Shown here piece after piece: positions 17,781 to 25,911 of a DNA stretch of 64,000 nt; positions within the stretch are counted from its first letter, which is position 1, and each line of letters begins with the position of its first letter. Origin of the DNA: Halobacteriovorax sp. GB3 (GTDB lineage: Bacteria > Bdellovibrionota > Bacteriovoracia > Bacteriovoracales > Bacteriovoracaceae). The stretch spans positions 558,001 through 622,000 of the forward strand of contig NZ_JAQSLN010000001.1 of NCBI RefSeq assembly GCF_028649655.1, given 5' to 3'. Position numbers and translations under genes: made by a program. The notes under the pieces are model-generated. The model made no database searches. It saw only the letters and a list, made by a program, of their open reading frames with translations, and was not told the DNA's origin.

Positions 17781-17849
17781 CTTTTACACTTTAATTTCAA
17801 CATATTAAAATCATACAAAACTCAAGTAATCGAACGCACAAGGTTCTTT

Positions 17850-18356
17850 ATGGAAAGAATATTAATTACAGGTTCATCAGCTGCTGGAAAAACAACTCTA
17901 GGTAAAGAGCTTTCAAAAAGACTTAACTTAAAACTGATTCATTTGGATAAGTTTTTTTGGAAACCAAATTGGGTAAGACCTGAATTAGAAGAATGGCGTG
18001 AAACAGTCACGGGTTTGGTAGAAGGAGATAAGTGGATAATCGAAGGTAATTATGGAAGTACTTTCGATATACGTTTTCCTAAAGCTACAATGATTATACA
18101 TTTTGATATTTCTCCCTATGTTTGCCTTTATAGAGCAATAAAAAGATCTATCTTAACTGGAAAGTCAGTAAGAGAAGATATGGCCGAGGGCTGTATCGAA
18201 CGAATTAACCTAGACTTTTACAAGTATATACTCTCTTATCCAAAGAAGTTTGGACCAAGAGTTTATCAAAGTCGTGATGATTTTTTTAGTGGGGAGTTTG
18301 TTGTAATCAGAAACTCAAATGATCTAAAAAAATTATACTCCAGACTTGGAATTTAA
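17850..18356 (+). CDS. P-loop kinase-like protein (FlaR/topology modulation family)
   Basis: 168-residue nucleoside/nucleotide kinase-like P-loop protein. Walker A is GSSAAGKTT (8-16). LIHLDKFFWKPNWV follows, which is typical of the group annotated as DNA topology modulation protein FlaR or adenylate kinase-like; WIIEGNYGSTFDIRFPKA and IIHFDISPYVCLYRAIKR carry the Walker B region and the basic lid. The real substrate in this family is unknown. It stands alone, with no close neighbour on the same strand, inside the accessory region. Confidence 0.85.
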   Translation: MERILITGSSAAGKTTLGKELSKRLNLKLIHLDKFFWKPNWVRPELEEWRETVTGLVEGDKWIIEGNYGSTFDIRFPKATMIIHFDISPYVCLYRAIKRSILTGKSVREDMAEGCIERINLDFYKYILSYPKKFGPRVYQSRDDFFSGEFVVIRNSNDLKKLYSRLGI

Positions 18357-18434
18357 GATAATAGTTCGATTTGTGTGGGCGGAGATCATCTACCTCAATT
18401 TTTTATACTTTCATTCTAGAATTGATATAAAAAA

Positions 18435-18454
18435 AGAGCACCTTTTGGTGCTCT
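18435..18454 (-). terminator. Terminator of the 18,498-18,968 gene
   Basis: AGAGCACC-TTTT-GGTGCTCT perfect 8-bp stem; on the minus strand it is followed by a T run (A run at 18428-18434). Confidence 0.85.
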
Positions 18455-18497
18455 ACATTTATTGTAAATTTCTCTAAATATATTCGCTAAAGGTTAA

Positions 18498-18968
18498 TTA
18501 TCTTTTTGAGATTCCTATACTACTTATTTTCTTGAAATAATAGTATCCATTTTCAGTTTCAACTAGAACACGACGCTTTTTAGAAAATAGTCCTGATGGC
18601 CTTACCTGTATTCCAATGATTTCGCCAATCTGCCCATAAACGACAGCTTTGTCACCAATACAGACTTTAAGGCCCTCGGATTCCGATACATAACAAAGGT
18701 CAGGATCTTGCGAATAAGCGCTTTTTGCACCATAGTTAAATTCCATTTTATTGCTAAAGACATAGTCAACGTTTCCCTTTTCCTCATAAATGTCTAAAAC
18801 TTTTTCATTAAGATATGAGGTACTACCTTTACCATAGCTAAAGTATTTCATATAAACATTCTCTCCGATTTCTAACTCTACATCTCCTTTGTCTCCAATC
18901 GTTTTTGCTGAACAAACTCCCGAGAGTACAGTTAAAAAGACCGTCAATGTAACACAAAATTTCTTCAT
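18498..18968 (-). CDS. Secreted protein, unknown, possibly SH3-like
   Basis: 156 residues with signal peptide MKKFCVTLTVFLTVLSGVCSA. The mature part is rich in beta-prone stretches (VELEIGENVYMKYFSYG, LKVCIGDKAVVYGQIGEIIGIQV, RRVLVETENGYYYFKKI); the small barrel-like pattern recalls SH3-type domains, but this is weak. Two cysteines (LCYVSES and VCIGD) may pair. AGAAGGAG ribosome site before the ATG and its own terminator: a single-gene unit. Confidence 0.6.
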   Translation of the reverse strand: MKKFCVTLTVFLTVLSGVCSAKTIGDKGDVELEIGENVYMKYFSYGKGSTSYLNEKVLDIYEEKGNVDYVFSNKMEFNYGAKSAYSQDPDLCYVSESEGLKVCIGDKAVVYGQIGEIIGIQVRPSGLFSKKRRVLVETENGYYYFKKISSIGISKR

Positions 18969-19110
18969 AATTTCTCCTTCTAAGCGAGCTAAAAAGTATA
19001 GTGAGAATACTTTTGTAAAGCCTGAATGTTATTCTCTATCAAGTAATGTTTTTTACAATATTTTCATTTTTTTGGAATCTCAGATGTAATTTTGATCTGT
19101 TGAAATTGAA

Positions 19111-19148
19111 AGTGTCTAAACTTTGTACATTTTTTTAAACTAGACACT
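19111..19148. repeat. Inverted repeat AGTGTCTA ... TAGACACT
   Basis: Perfect 8-base arms 22 bases apart in the gap between the secreted gene and the lipoprotein gene at 19,240. The T-rich loop makes it a candidate operator or small structured RNA; function unknown. Confidence 0.45.
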
Positions 19149-19239
19149 GCTTTTTAAACAGGAGTGGAGACTATTAAAATTATAAGGGTTAATAATTTAC
19201 ATAATCTATCCGATAACTTTGAATCCCAAGGAGAGAATT

Positions 19240-19989
19240 ATGAAATCTGTTCTGTTATTAACTTGTCTGTGCTCTTTAATTACTAGTTGTTCGCAGATGG
19301 AAGGCCAATTTCTTGAGCGCTCAGTGGCTTCTCTAGAAGAAAAAGCATCTTCGTCAAATTTGGTAGTTATGAATGCAACTGGATTAGGTGACTCTTTAAT
19401 TTTTGAAAATGAATCTTCATCTGTTTATAGGAAAAGAGCAGTAGAGATGGCAAAGTTTAAACTTGAAGAAAAGTTAGCTGACCAGTGTCTATTGGAAGGC
19501 GGAATTATAAAAAAACTTATAATCGATGATAGATCTAAATCATGTTATAAAGCTCCTAAAGGTGTGTTTTATTCATCTCGTAGCAGTTATCAGTGTTCAT
19601 TAAGTGGGCTAAGTACTTGTGATACTTTTCCAGTTAAGGCCTTAATGAAATCAGTAGATAAAGATAAAGTAGATTCTTGTCTTTCAAATTTAGAAAAAAA
19701 ATATAAAAAAATTGGCGAATATGGTGAATCAATACAGACAGTCTCTTCTGCACTTAAAAGAAATGCTTGTGTTCAGTTTATAGCATCAAACAACGATTCA
19801 GGTCTTGAAGATTGTATTGATAGAACACTTCAGAACACAAAAAATCGCCCTATAATTGGCTCAGTAGTAAGTCTATGTTTTAGAGCAGAGAGATTGAACG
19901 AAACTTCAAATTGGCTTGAATCATTGCCGTATTTAAAAAGTTTTTTACCATCTGCTTTTAACGTGCGATTTGGGTTAGAAGAAAAGTAA
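19240..19989 (+). CDS. Lipoprotein, unknown
   Basis: About 249 residues; signal MKSVLLLTCLCSLITSCSQ with lipobox LITSC and Cys17. AAGGAG in front of ATG 19240 decides this start over a longer reading from TTG 19219. The mature protein has eight or more cysteines in its second half (CLLEGG, SCYKAPKG, YQCSLSGLSTCDTF, SCLSNL, ACVQF, DCIDR, LCFRAE), so it is likely disulfide-rich and outside the cytoplasm. No family recognised. Followed by a strong terminator. Confidence 0.65.
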   Translation: MKSVLLLTCLCSLITSCSQMEGQFLERSVASLEEKASSSNLVVMNATGLGDSLIFENESSSVYRKRAVEMAKFKLEEKLADQCLLEGGIIKKLIIDDRSKSCYKAPKGVFYSSRSSYQCSLSGLSTCDTFPVKALMKSVDKDKVDSCLSNLEKKYKKIGEYGESIQTVSSALKRNACVQFIASNNDSGLEDCIDRTLQNTKNRPIIGSVVSLCFRAERLNETSNWLESLPYLKSFLPSAFNVRFGLEEK

Positions 19990-20004
19990 TTTTAATTTTT
20001 AAGG

Positions 20005-20029
20005 CCCCTCTAGTCACGAGGGGTTTTTT
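20005..20029 (+). terminator. Rho-independent terminator
   Basis: CCCCTC-tagtcac-GAGGGG followed by TTTTTT, 15 bases after the lipoprotein stop. Confidence 0.9.
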
Positions 20030-20175
20030 GTAAAAGAAGGTATGGGAGTATATCGACCATCAACTTTTATAAGACTTTCTGCGAAATCACCCGATTTCCC
20101 AATGAATTTCCATTGCAATGATAAATGAAAATAGATATATCGCTTACGGTGGTAAGTGGTTTTTCAATGCAGTTA

Positions 20176-20236
20176 TTTTGGAGTGTCGAGTTCTGTGAAG
20201 AAGTGAAGCTAACCGAATGCGCGGAATTTACGAGAA
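20176..20236 (+). repeat. Interspersed ~60-bp repeat, copy C (diverged)
   Basis: Shares GAAGTGAAGCTAACCGAATGCGCGGAAT and CGAGAA spacing with copies A and B but has drifted, especially in the first 25 bases. Lies 70 bases before the small membrane gene at 20,306. The rest of the 19,990-20,305 gap shows nothing beyond this repeat and the terminator. Confidence 0.65.
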
Positions 20237-20305
20237 CATTAAAAAAATTATTTAAACAACTAAAAAAACAGAGATAGGATTTTTTACGGAGTCGAAAGGA
20301 TAAAG

Positions 20306-20659
20306 ATGGATCGTTTAAAAAAGATAGCTTATCTATATTATTTTATTTTCATCACACTAATGAGCTTTGTCTGGTTTTTAGATAATGGCCTTTCAGGCGA
20401 ATACTGGTTATATTTCACCGCCTTTTCCCTCTCTTTTTTTATTGCATTTACTCTACCTGTAAAACTTGGCTTTTTTGAGTATTATCAATTTAATCAAAAG
20501 TTGAGTAATTTTAAAATAATCTATCTAGCGATACTTCTTCTTGTTTGCGTACTTCTTTTTGTAGATCCTATGAAAAATTTAAATGTAGTAGGTAAGGGTG
20601 GTAAGTATATAATCGTCTATTTAATGAGCTTTCTTGTCTTTTTGGAAAAGAGAAATTGA
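20306..20659 (+). CDS. Small inner-membrane protein, unknown
   Basis: 117 residues with about four membrane segments (roughly 8-25, 32-50, 68-86 and 100-113): YLYYFIFITLMSFVWFL, WLYFTAFSLSFFIAFTL, IIYLAILLLVCVLLFV, IIVYLMSFLVFL. No family recognised. The ATG follows an AAAGGA ribosome site. It lies just downstream of repeat copy C, as two other small orphan genes lie behind copies A and B. Confidence 0.6.
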   Translation: MDRLKKIAYLYYFIFITLMSFVWFLDNGLSGEYWLYFTAFSLSFFIAFTLPVKLGFFEYYQFNQKLSNFKIIYLAILLLVCVLLFVDPMKNLNVVGKGGKYIIVYLMSFLVFLEKRN

Positions 20660-20684
20660 ATTACTTGGTAATTTGAATCATGAT

Positions 20685-21938
20685 TTAGTTAATATAGATT
20701 CCATCTAGTTTTGGGTATTCTTCCTCTGAGAAATAAATCGTTATTTGTTTTTTCGAATTAGTCTCTAATATGAAAGAATTAGGCCCTATTTTTTTACATT
20801 TAGAAAAGTTATTTATTTGTCCATTTTTATGAAACTCAAAAATAAGTTGATCATATAACTTTTCTTCACCGCCCACAGCATTAATAAAGGCATGAGAAAA
20901 TAGACTCCGATAGTTTTTAGACTTTGTGTTAATTATTGGTAAAAGAACTTTCAGGTGATTGAGGATTTTTTTCTCCTCAATAGTCATATTTTGTATTCGT
21001 AAATCACGAACTATATTACAACCGATATTAAATAGATCAATTGATGAGGTATTAGATAAGATAATTACACCTAATTTATGATCTTCGAGTAAACCAAAAA
21101 ATGTTGAAAACCCACCTGTTTTTCCATGATGACCTATATGATGACTCTCTTTATTTAGTGTTTGATAGAGTGCTAGTCCTGTGATTTTTGTAAAATCATG
21201 ATCTATTTTTGAAAAGTTAAATAGTTTTTTGAATTGTTCTTCTTTGAGAAGATTATTCGTATTATAAAGTAAAAAGGCCATCCACTTTTTGAGATCTGAG
21301 ATTGTTGAAATCATTCCACCTGCTGCTCTATAGTAGCCAAAGCTTTCAATGGGAACAGGTATTTGTTTATCTTTATATCTCATATGCCCAGTACGAAGCT
21401 TACTAGAATGTTCACTCGAGATTGTTGTTCTTTTCATATTTAAGGGATTTAAAATATGTTCATTTAAAAAATCTTCAAGTTTTTGCTTCGAGACAACTTC
21501 AATTAGGATACCAAGATATGCATAAGCCAAATTTGAATAATGAAAATGTCTACCTGGCTCGTAAAGATCATCAGAGTTTATTTTTAATTGAATTTTATCA
21601 TAGTTTAATAACTTAACAAGTTCTTCTCTCGAATTAATATTTATTTTTGATTGAGTTATTAGTCCAGAAGTATGATTTAATAAATGCTCTACTTTTATGG
21701 GGACTTTTGTATCAGTTAGTTTATTGAATTCTGGAATATAGTCATGAAGATTACCTTTTATATCAATCAGTTTTTTTTCTTCAAGAATTAACATAGCAAC
21801 AGCGATAAACGTTTTAGTTAAGCTCCCAATACAATAGGCTTCATCTTTAATTAGACTGTGCTCCTCAAGGATATCAAAACCGTTGGTAATTATTGCTGAA
21901 GTAAAAAAAGAATCTTCTTTTGAAAAATAACTATTCAT
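20685..21938 (-). CDS. Serine hydrolase, beta-lactamase/PBP4* family
   Basis: Penicillin-binding-protein-like serine hydrolase (class C beta-lactamase fold). The nucleophile motif SxxK is SLTK in YCIGSLTKTFIA (~residues 39-42), the second motif is YSN in HFHYSNLAYAYLG, and the third is HHGKTGGFS in place of KTG. No signal peptide is visible, so it may act inside the cell or on small esters or peptides rather than on antibiotics. I place the start at ATG 21938 (TTAGGG upstream) rather than ATG 21965, with moderate certainty. It stands alone on the minus strand in the accessory region. Confidence 0.82.
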   Translation of the reverse strand: MNSYFSKEDSFFTSAIITNGFDILEEHSLIKDEAYCIGSLTKTFIAVAMLILEEKKLIDIKGNLHDYIPEFNKLTDTKVPIKVEHLLNHTSGLITQSKININSREELVKLLNYDKIQLKINSDDLYEPGRHFHYSNLAYAYLGILIEVVSKQKLEDFLNEHILNPLNMKRTTISSEHSSKLRTGHMRYKDKQIPVPIESFGYYRAAGGMISTISDLKKWMAFLLYNTNNLLKEEQFKKLFNFSKIDHDFTKITGLALYQTLNKESHHIGHHGKTGGFSTFFGLLEDHKLGVIILSNTSSIDLFNIGCNIVRDLRIQNMTIEEKKILNHLKVLLPIINTKSKNYRSLFSHAFINAVGGEEKLYDQLIFEFHKNGQINNFSKCKKIGPNSFILETNSKKQITIYFSEEEYPKLDGIYIN

Positions 21939-22082
21939 AGAAACCCTAACTGAAAAATGAAGCATATGTTTAAAATTATAAGTCTTTTTTTCAAGGAAGA
22001 TAAGTCCTTTGAAACTTTCCTAAGAAACATATCGAAGTTTTAATGCAGTATTTCTTTTATATTTTGTCTCTATTAATATCAG

Positions 22083-22240
22083 AAAAGATAGTCTTTAAAG
22101 TGATATATAGTTAATCTTTTCTAAAGATAAATTAGAGAAAATTTACTTGTGTGAACGTTAAGAAAACTTGATTGGTTGGTGAGGTAAACGATGGGATGGT
22201 CAAGAGAAAGTTTAAGAAATGGATTATCTCGAATACTGTT
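22083..22240. repeat. Duplicated segment, copy 1
   Basis: About 158 bases that align at roughly two thirds identity or better with 30,088-30,245: shared AAAGATAGTC, TTACTTG, GTTAAGAAAA, TTGATTG, GGTCAAGA and AGTTTAAGAA. It covers the leader and first ~16 codons of the 22,191 gene, so leader and gene start were duplicated together. Confidence 0.7.
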
Positions 22241-22622
22241 TCAGCTAGGAAGTATTCCATTCCAAAAGGATCTTTGGGAAAGTAAACTTCCTGGTTATTG
22301 GTCATGCTTTGATGAAGTCCTGATTGGATTAGATTCATGTTCTATTCCGGATAGCTTGGACTTCTTTGTAGAGGAAGGCTTTTTGTCTGAGATTGAGGCA
22401 AGAAAACTTTCTGAATTAAGTGACCTTGTCGATGCTGTTATAGAATATTTTGGCGTGAAAAGTGACCCTCCTCATGAGGATATTTGGAATACTGAAATTT
22501 GGAAGCAATTTGAGAAAGAGTCATGGAAAATCTTTGAGGCCCACTTTTTGAATGACTTTTTAGTTAGTGGTGAGCCCTCTAGTGAATGGTATGAGAAATA
22601 TTCGAAGAAAAAGAGTCTCTAA
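22191..22622 (+). CDS. Orphan protein, unknown, with a broken copy at 30,191
   Basis: 143 residues, acidic, no signal peptide. Starts MGWSRESLRNGLSRILFQL and ends in Lys-rich KKKSL. Trp-rich with charged helices; no family recognised. A GAGGT ribosome site precedes the ATG. The first ~14 codons plus leader recur, degraded, at 30,088-30,245. The IS element begins 14 bases after the stop. Small acidic orphan genes of this sort can be immunity proteins, but nothing here proves it. Confidence 0.6.
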   Translation: MGWSRESLRNGLSRILFQLGSIPFQKDLWESKLPGYWSCFDEVLIGLDSCSIPDSLDFFVEEGFLSEIEARKLSELSDLVDAVIEYFGVKSDPPHEDIWNTEIWKQFEKESWKIFEAHFLNDFLVSGEPSSEWYEKYSKKKSL

Positions 22623-22663
22623 TTTAATAGGGCTTGTGAGCTGCACCCGTCTTTGCTTCCACT

Positions 22664-23506
22664 CTATTGTATACACTCTAGGACTTCCGCCTTCTCATAA
22701 CTCGGCAAAATTGCCAAGGGAACAGGAACCCTATACCCCAAAGAACTGTGTGGTCTAAAGTGGTTGTACTCCTTTCGCCAGTTCTCTGTTAAAACTTGAG
22801 CCTCTTTCAAACTGTAAAAAATCTCTCCATTTAAAAACTCATCTCTCATTCTTCCATTGAAGGATTCACAATACCCATTCTCCCATGGTGAACCTGGTTC
22901 TATGTACAAAGTCTTAACTTCAAGACTAGAAAGCCATTCTCTTAATTTCTCCGCTATGAACTCAGGACCGTTATCCGATCTTATAAAAGCAGGTTGTCCT
23001 CGCTTTAAAAATTCTTTTGCTAAAAACTCTAAAATATCAAAGGAGTTGATTCTTCTTTGAACGAGGCAGCCAATACATTCTCTCGTAAATTGATCTACTA
23101 CGTTTAAAATCCTAAAGGCCTTACCGTCTTCAGTTCTGCACATGACGAAGTCGTAAGACCAAACATGATTTTTATAGAGGAGCCTATGTCTGATACAGGA
23201 GCCGTCGTTTAGCCATAAGCGACCTCGTTTTGGCTGTTTCTGAGGCACTTTTAGTCCTTCCTCCCGCCAGATTCGGTAAACCCTTTTATGATTTACATGA
23301 TAGCCCTCTCGATTCACTAGAGCAGTGATTCTGCGGTAACCATACCGTCCATACTCACTGGCCAGCTCAATAACTCTAGCTCTCAATACTTCATTGAATT
23401 TACTTTCGTTTTTCTTATAGCGCTGAGTTGTTCTGTATTGGTCAAAAATCCTGCAAGCTCTTCTCTCTGAAAGCTCGTACTTTTTCATAGCATTTTTAAT
23501 AACCAA
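22664..23506 (-). CDS. IS3-family transposase OrfB (DDE integrase domain)
   Basis: Catalytic part of the transposase, 280 residues from the annotated TTG. An N-terminal HTH_21-like region ([19 protein letters not shown]) is followed by the rve core with the DDE triad: first Asp in WSYDFVMC, second in IRSDNGPEF, Glu in [15 protein letters not shown]. The open frame continues upstream (KLVSAERKR) into the end of OrfA in the -1 frame, so the active product is probably the frameshifted OrfAB fusion. The reading frame is intact, so the element may still be active. Confidence 0.93.
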   Translation of the reverse strand: MVIKNAMKKYELSERRACRIFDQYRTTQRYKKNESKFNEVLRARVIELASEYGRYGYRRITALVNREGYHVNHKRVYRIWREEGLKVPQKQPKRGRLWLNDGSCIRHRLLYKNHVWSYDFVMCRTEDGKAFRILNVVDQFTRECIGCLVQRRINSFDILEFLAKEFLKRGQPAFIRSDNGPEFIAEKLREWLSSLEVKTLYIEPGSPWENGYCESFNGRMRDEFLNGEIFYSLKEAQVLTENWRKEYNHFRPHSSLGYRVPVPLAILPSYEKAEVLECIQ

Positions 23507-23523
23507 TCTTTTTCGCTCAGCGC

Positions 23524-23802
23524 TTACAAGTTTCCCTTAGCAAAATCCTTTAGGACACTGAGATCAATCGCTTGCTCAGCGACGATCCTTTTCAAACGAG
23601 CGTTTTCTTTCTCAAGGTCTTTAAGCTTTTTCGCTTCTGACTTAGTCATGTTTCCGTATTTTTTACGCCATCGTCCAAAAGTTATTGGAGAGATTTCAAG
23701 GGCCTTGCAGACCTCTCCTTTGGATTTCCCCTCAGAAAAGAGAAGTTCTGCTTTCCTTAACTTTGCAATGATTTGCTCTTCGTTGTAGCGAATGTTTCCC
23801 AT
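23524..23802 (-). CDS. IS3-family transposase OrfA (HTH)
   Basis: 92 residues that bind the element ends. HTH with [33 protein letters not shown], then a leucine-zipper-like coiled coil ([26 protein letters not shown]) used for multimerisation with OrfB. The stop is followed at once by the OrfB frame. The ATG has GGAGG upstream on the minus strand (complement of 23810-23815). Confidence 0.93.
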   Translation of the reverse strand: MGNIRYNEEQIIAKLRKAELLFSEGKSKGEVCKALEISPITFGRWRKKYGNMTKSEAKKLKDLEKENARLKRIVAEQAIDLSVLKDFAKGNL

Positions 23803-23870
23803 GATTTACCTCCATATTTGACAATTTTATCGTCATTATTTCTGGAAGCAAAATTGGGGGGGGCAGGTCA

Positions 23871-24093
23871 TAAAGCTGTTGCAGAAGCTCTTGCTGAAGC
23901 TATTTTGGATGGAGATAAAGAAGCTTTCCATGAAATCTTTGCTGGATATCTTAGTATTATTAACAAAGAAGAACTATCAAGACGATCTAATGTTCCTATT
24001 GCTACAATCAGAAGAATGGCAGCTGGAGCAAACTTTAATAACGACAATATGCTTAAGGTAACTTCGGCTATCAAGAATGAGTTGGCTGTCTAA
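23871..24093 (+). pseudogene. 5'-truncated HTH protein gene cut by the IS
   Basis: The last ~73 codons of a gene remain: HKAVAEALAEAILDGDKEAF, then KEELSRRSNVPIATIRRMAAG with a helix-turn-helix spacing, and a normal stop. The pattern resembles small antitoxin/repressor HTH proteins. The frame runs into the IS right end at 23,870, so the start codon has been lost; the left flank of the IS does not carry the missing part. Probably non-functional. Confidence 0.7.
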
Positions 24094-24193
24094 ACTAGAT
24101 CGACCAACCAAGTCATAAGTGATTTGAGTATTGGGACATCTTCACAAAAATTTCCTACTCGAAGCACTGCGTACTTTCCTATAAAATCTAATT

Positions 24194-24646
24194 ATGAAAA
24201 ATATAAATTATACTTTAAGAAATGCACAACAGGATGATCTATCTTTTGTTTTGAATCTTCACCATACAACACTACGTGAATATATAGAACCATTGTGGGG
24301 ATGGGACAAAGAGCAATGGGACAAAACTGTAACAAATTGGTTTCGTCCAGAACGTATTCAAATTATAACAACTAACGAAGTTGATATTGGAATACTAGTA
24401 GTCCAAGAAAAAGATAATGAGTTCTTCTTTGAAAGTATTTCCATTCAGCCTGAGTTTCAAAATAAAGGAATAGGGAAAAAGGTAATTTCTAATATTGTAG
24501 AAAAATCAGATTTAAATAATAAAGCAATCTCTCTACATGTTTTAAAAACTAATTCCTCAGCAAAGAGATTGTATGAAAGCTATGGATTTCATCAAACAGG
24601 TGAAGATGGAGCAAATTATACTTTAAAAAGAGAGCCTAATTGTTAA
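24194..24646 (+). CDS. GNAT-family N-acetyltransferase
   Basis: 150-residue acetyl-CoA-dependent acetyltransferase. Motif A is complete: FFFESISIQPEFQNKGIGKK with the Q-N-K-G-I-G pyrophosphate-binding loop, followed by AISLHVLKTNSSAKRLYESYGF, the usual motif B. YTLRNAQQDDLSFVLNLH at the start is typical of the fold. Substrate unknown. It is separated by 18 bases from the aspartic-protease-like gene downstream, so the two are probably one transcript. Confidence 0.92.
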   Translation: MKNINYTLRNAQQDDLSFVLNLHHTTLREYIEPLWGWDKEQWDKTVTNWFRPERIQIITTNEVDIGILVVQEKDNEFFFESISIQPEFQNKGIGKKVISNIVEKSDLNNKAISLHVLKTNSSAKRLYESYGFHQTGEDGANYTLKREPNC

Positions 24647-24664
24647 TTAATATAGAATAATTCA

Positions 24665-25474
24665 ATGAAAACAAAAAATGTAAAACTTAGATTTAAAGAT
24701 GGAGAGCTTAACTCAGGTAAAGTTTTTCTAAGTGTTACTATCGATGGAACCGAGACTGAATGCTTCTTTGATACAGGAGCAACATTTACTGGCATCAAAA
24801 ATGCTTCGATTCTTAAGAGTAATGAACTTATTGGAAATCACTCATTTCAAAGTGCTTCAGGTGCAAAACTAAATGCAAAAAAGATGATGTGCGAGAGCCT
24901 TGAGCTTGGATCGCTGAAGTTAAAACAAGTACCAATCAGTATTTTACCAGAAGAATTTGAACATGATACAACAATTGGAATAGATACTTTAAGTGACACA
25001 TTTTTTACTTTTAATTCACTTGAGCAGAACTTTTCATTTAATGGCAAGAATCAAGAATTAGCACACAAATTTAGCGTCACTAAAAAAGGACATATAAGTA
25101 TTGATTTTATATGTAAAAGTAAGAAATATGGCGGAATTTGGGACACTGGAGTAGAGCTAACTGTTGTCAGTAGAGAATTAGTTGAAAGTTTTCCTGAGTT
25201 ATTCTCTGATCCTCTAGATATAAATAATGGTTCTGATAGTACTGGAAACAAAGTGAGCTTCACCCTTTGGAATATGAGTTATTTAGAAATCTCAGGAACC
25301 GTATTTAATGACGTAAAAGTATTAGCAATGGATTTCACTCCTCTCAAAAACCACTTTCCCTCCAATACTGAAATGATATTTGGTTACAACCTTATCACTA
25401 AGGCAAATTGGAACTTTGATATGAGTAAAGAGCGTTTTGATTTAACTTTGATATTGAAAGAATCACAAGATTAA
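24665..25474 (+). CDS. Two-lobed aspartic protease-like protein
   Basis: 269 residues with two copies of the clan AA (retropepsin/pepsin) signature. Lobe 1 has ECFFDTGATFTGI with D36-T37-G38 and TTIGID near 102-106; lobe 2 has GGIWDTGVELTVVS with D160-T161-G162 and MIFGYN near 237-242, so each lobe shows the DTG plus the hydrophobic-Gly flap-side motif. Retropepsins are single-lobed dimers and pepsins have two lobes in one chain; this looks like the latter layout in a small bacterial protein. No signal peptide, so probably cytoplasmic. Target unknown. Co-transcribed with the GNAT gene. Confidence 0.75.
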   Translation: MKTKNVKLRFKDGELNSGKVFLSVTIDGTETECFFDTGATFTGIKNASILKSNELIGNHSFQSASGAKLNAKKMMCESLELGSLKLKQVPISILPEEFEHDTTIGIDTLSDTFFTFNSLEQNFSFNGKNQELAHKFSVTKKGHISIDFICKSKKYGGIWDTGVELTVVSRELVESFPELFSDPLDINNGSDSTGNKVSFTLWNMSYLEISGTVFNDVKVLAMDFTPLKNHFPSNTEMIFGYNLITKANWNFDMSKERFDLTLILKESQD

Positions 25475-25612
25475 AACACTTTGCTCAAACAGATAGATTG
25501 GGCAATCTTTCAACATAAACTAAGCTTTTTTCTTCTCACTGTGACTCGACATAACACGAGTTCGCTACTGTTGTGAAAGAGCCTATTATAATGGTTGAAT
25601 ATGCGTTAAATA

Positions 25613-25629
25613 CGCAAAATCCACCATTT
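25613..25629 (+). repeat. Degenerate tRNA 3'-end-like sequence
   Basis: CGCAAAATCCACCATTT, preceded by a GCGT-TAAAT-ACGC hairpin where a T arm would lie. Shares CCACCATTT with the tRNA-Ala end. Confidence 0.45.
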
Positions 25630-25637
25630 TTCGTTAG

Positions 25638-25682
25638 GTCTTCTTTGAGGGCCTTTTTTTTCGCCCGAAATTCAAAGAAGAC
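25638..25682. repeat. Nested perfect inverted repeat
   Basis: Outer arms GTCTTCTTTGA and TCAAAGAAGAC (11 of 11 pair), inner arms GGGC and GCCC, and a T-rich loop. Could be a cruciform, a recombination site or an RNA hairpin; it is not a standard terminator because the T run is in the loop. Confidence 0.75.
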
Positions 25683-25911
25683 ATCGTTGACACCATTCCA
25701 AACACTTAGAGAATCAATAACTTAATGACTATTGATATCGAGGGTTTGATTCGCGCTTCGACTGTTGCCAAAACTAACCATTGTGACTGGACGTGACCAG
25801 AGTTGGCTATTCGTAGCCAAAAATTGTGATTTTGAGCTGACTTGACTTTAACGAGTAAGCAGAAACTACTTACGCTTAGTATAGCAATAATTATAGATAA
25901 AGAGAAAGGAA

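Larger units (their letters stand above)
22637..23870 (-). mobile_element. IS3-family insertion sequence (IS407-like)
   Basis: 1,234-bp element with two overlapping-phase transposase ORFs on the minus strand. The ends match imperfectly: TGAGCTGCACCC...TTTGCTTCCA at the left and, as reverse complement, TGACCTGCCCCC...TTTTGCTTCCA at the right, the TGACCTGCCCC type known from the IS407 group. No direct target duplication is seen (CTTG on the left, TAAA on the right; the group normally makes 4 bp), so a deletion or recombination has joined unrelated flanks. Confidence 0.9.
25541..25860. other. Structured intergenic stretch 25,475-25,911
   Basis: No gene seen. It holds a degenerate tRNA 3'-end-like site (25,613-25,629), a nested inverted repeat (25,638-25,682), and two related hairpin units: TGTGACTCGACATAACACGAG (25,540-25,560) and TGTGACTGGACGTGACCAGAG (25,782-25,802), with arms ACTCG/CGAG and CTGG/CCAG. 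The second unit is followed by TTGGCTA-TTCG-TAGCCAA, a stable UUCG hairpin. Confidence 0.5.

Noticed and set aside
18366-18400. TAGTTCGATTTG as another tRNA 3'-end copy
   Set aside because: Only the T-loop-like part matches; the CCACCAT end is missing.
23773-23870. Start of the HTH gene inside the IS end
   Set aside because: The frame opens only because it runs through the IS terminal repeat; the real start has been lost.
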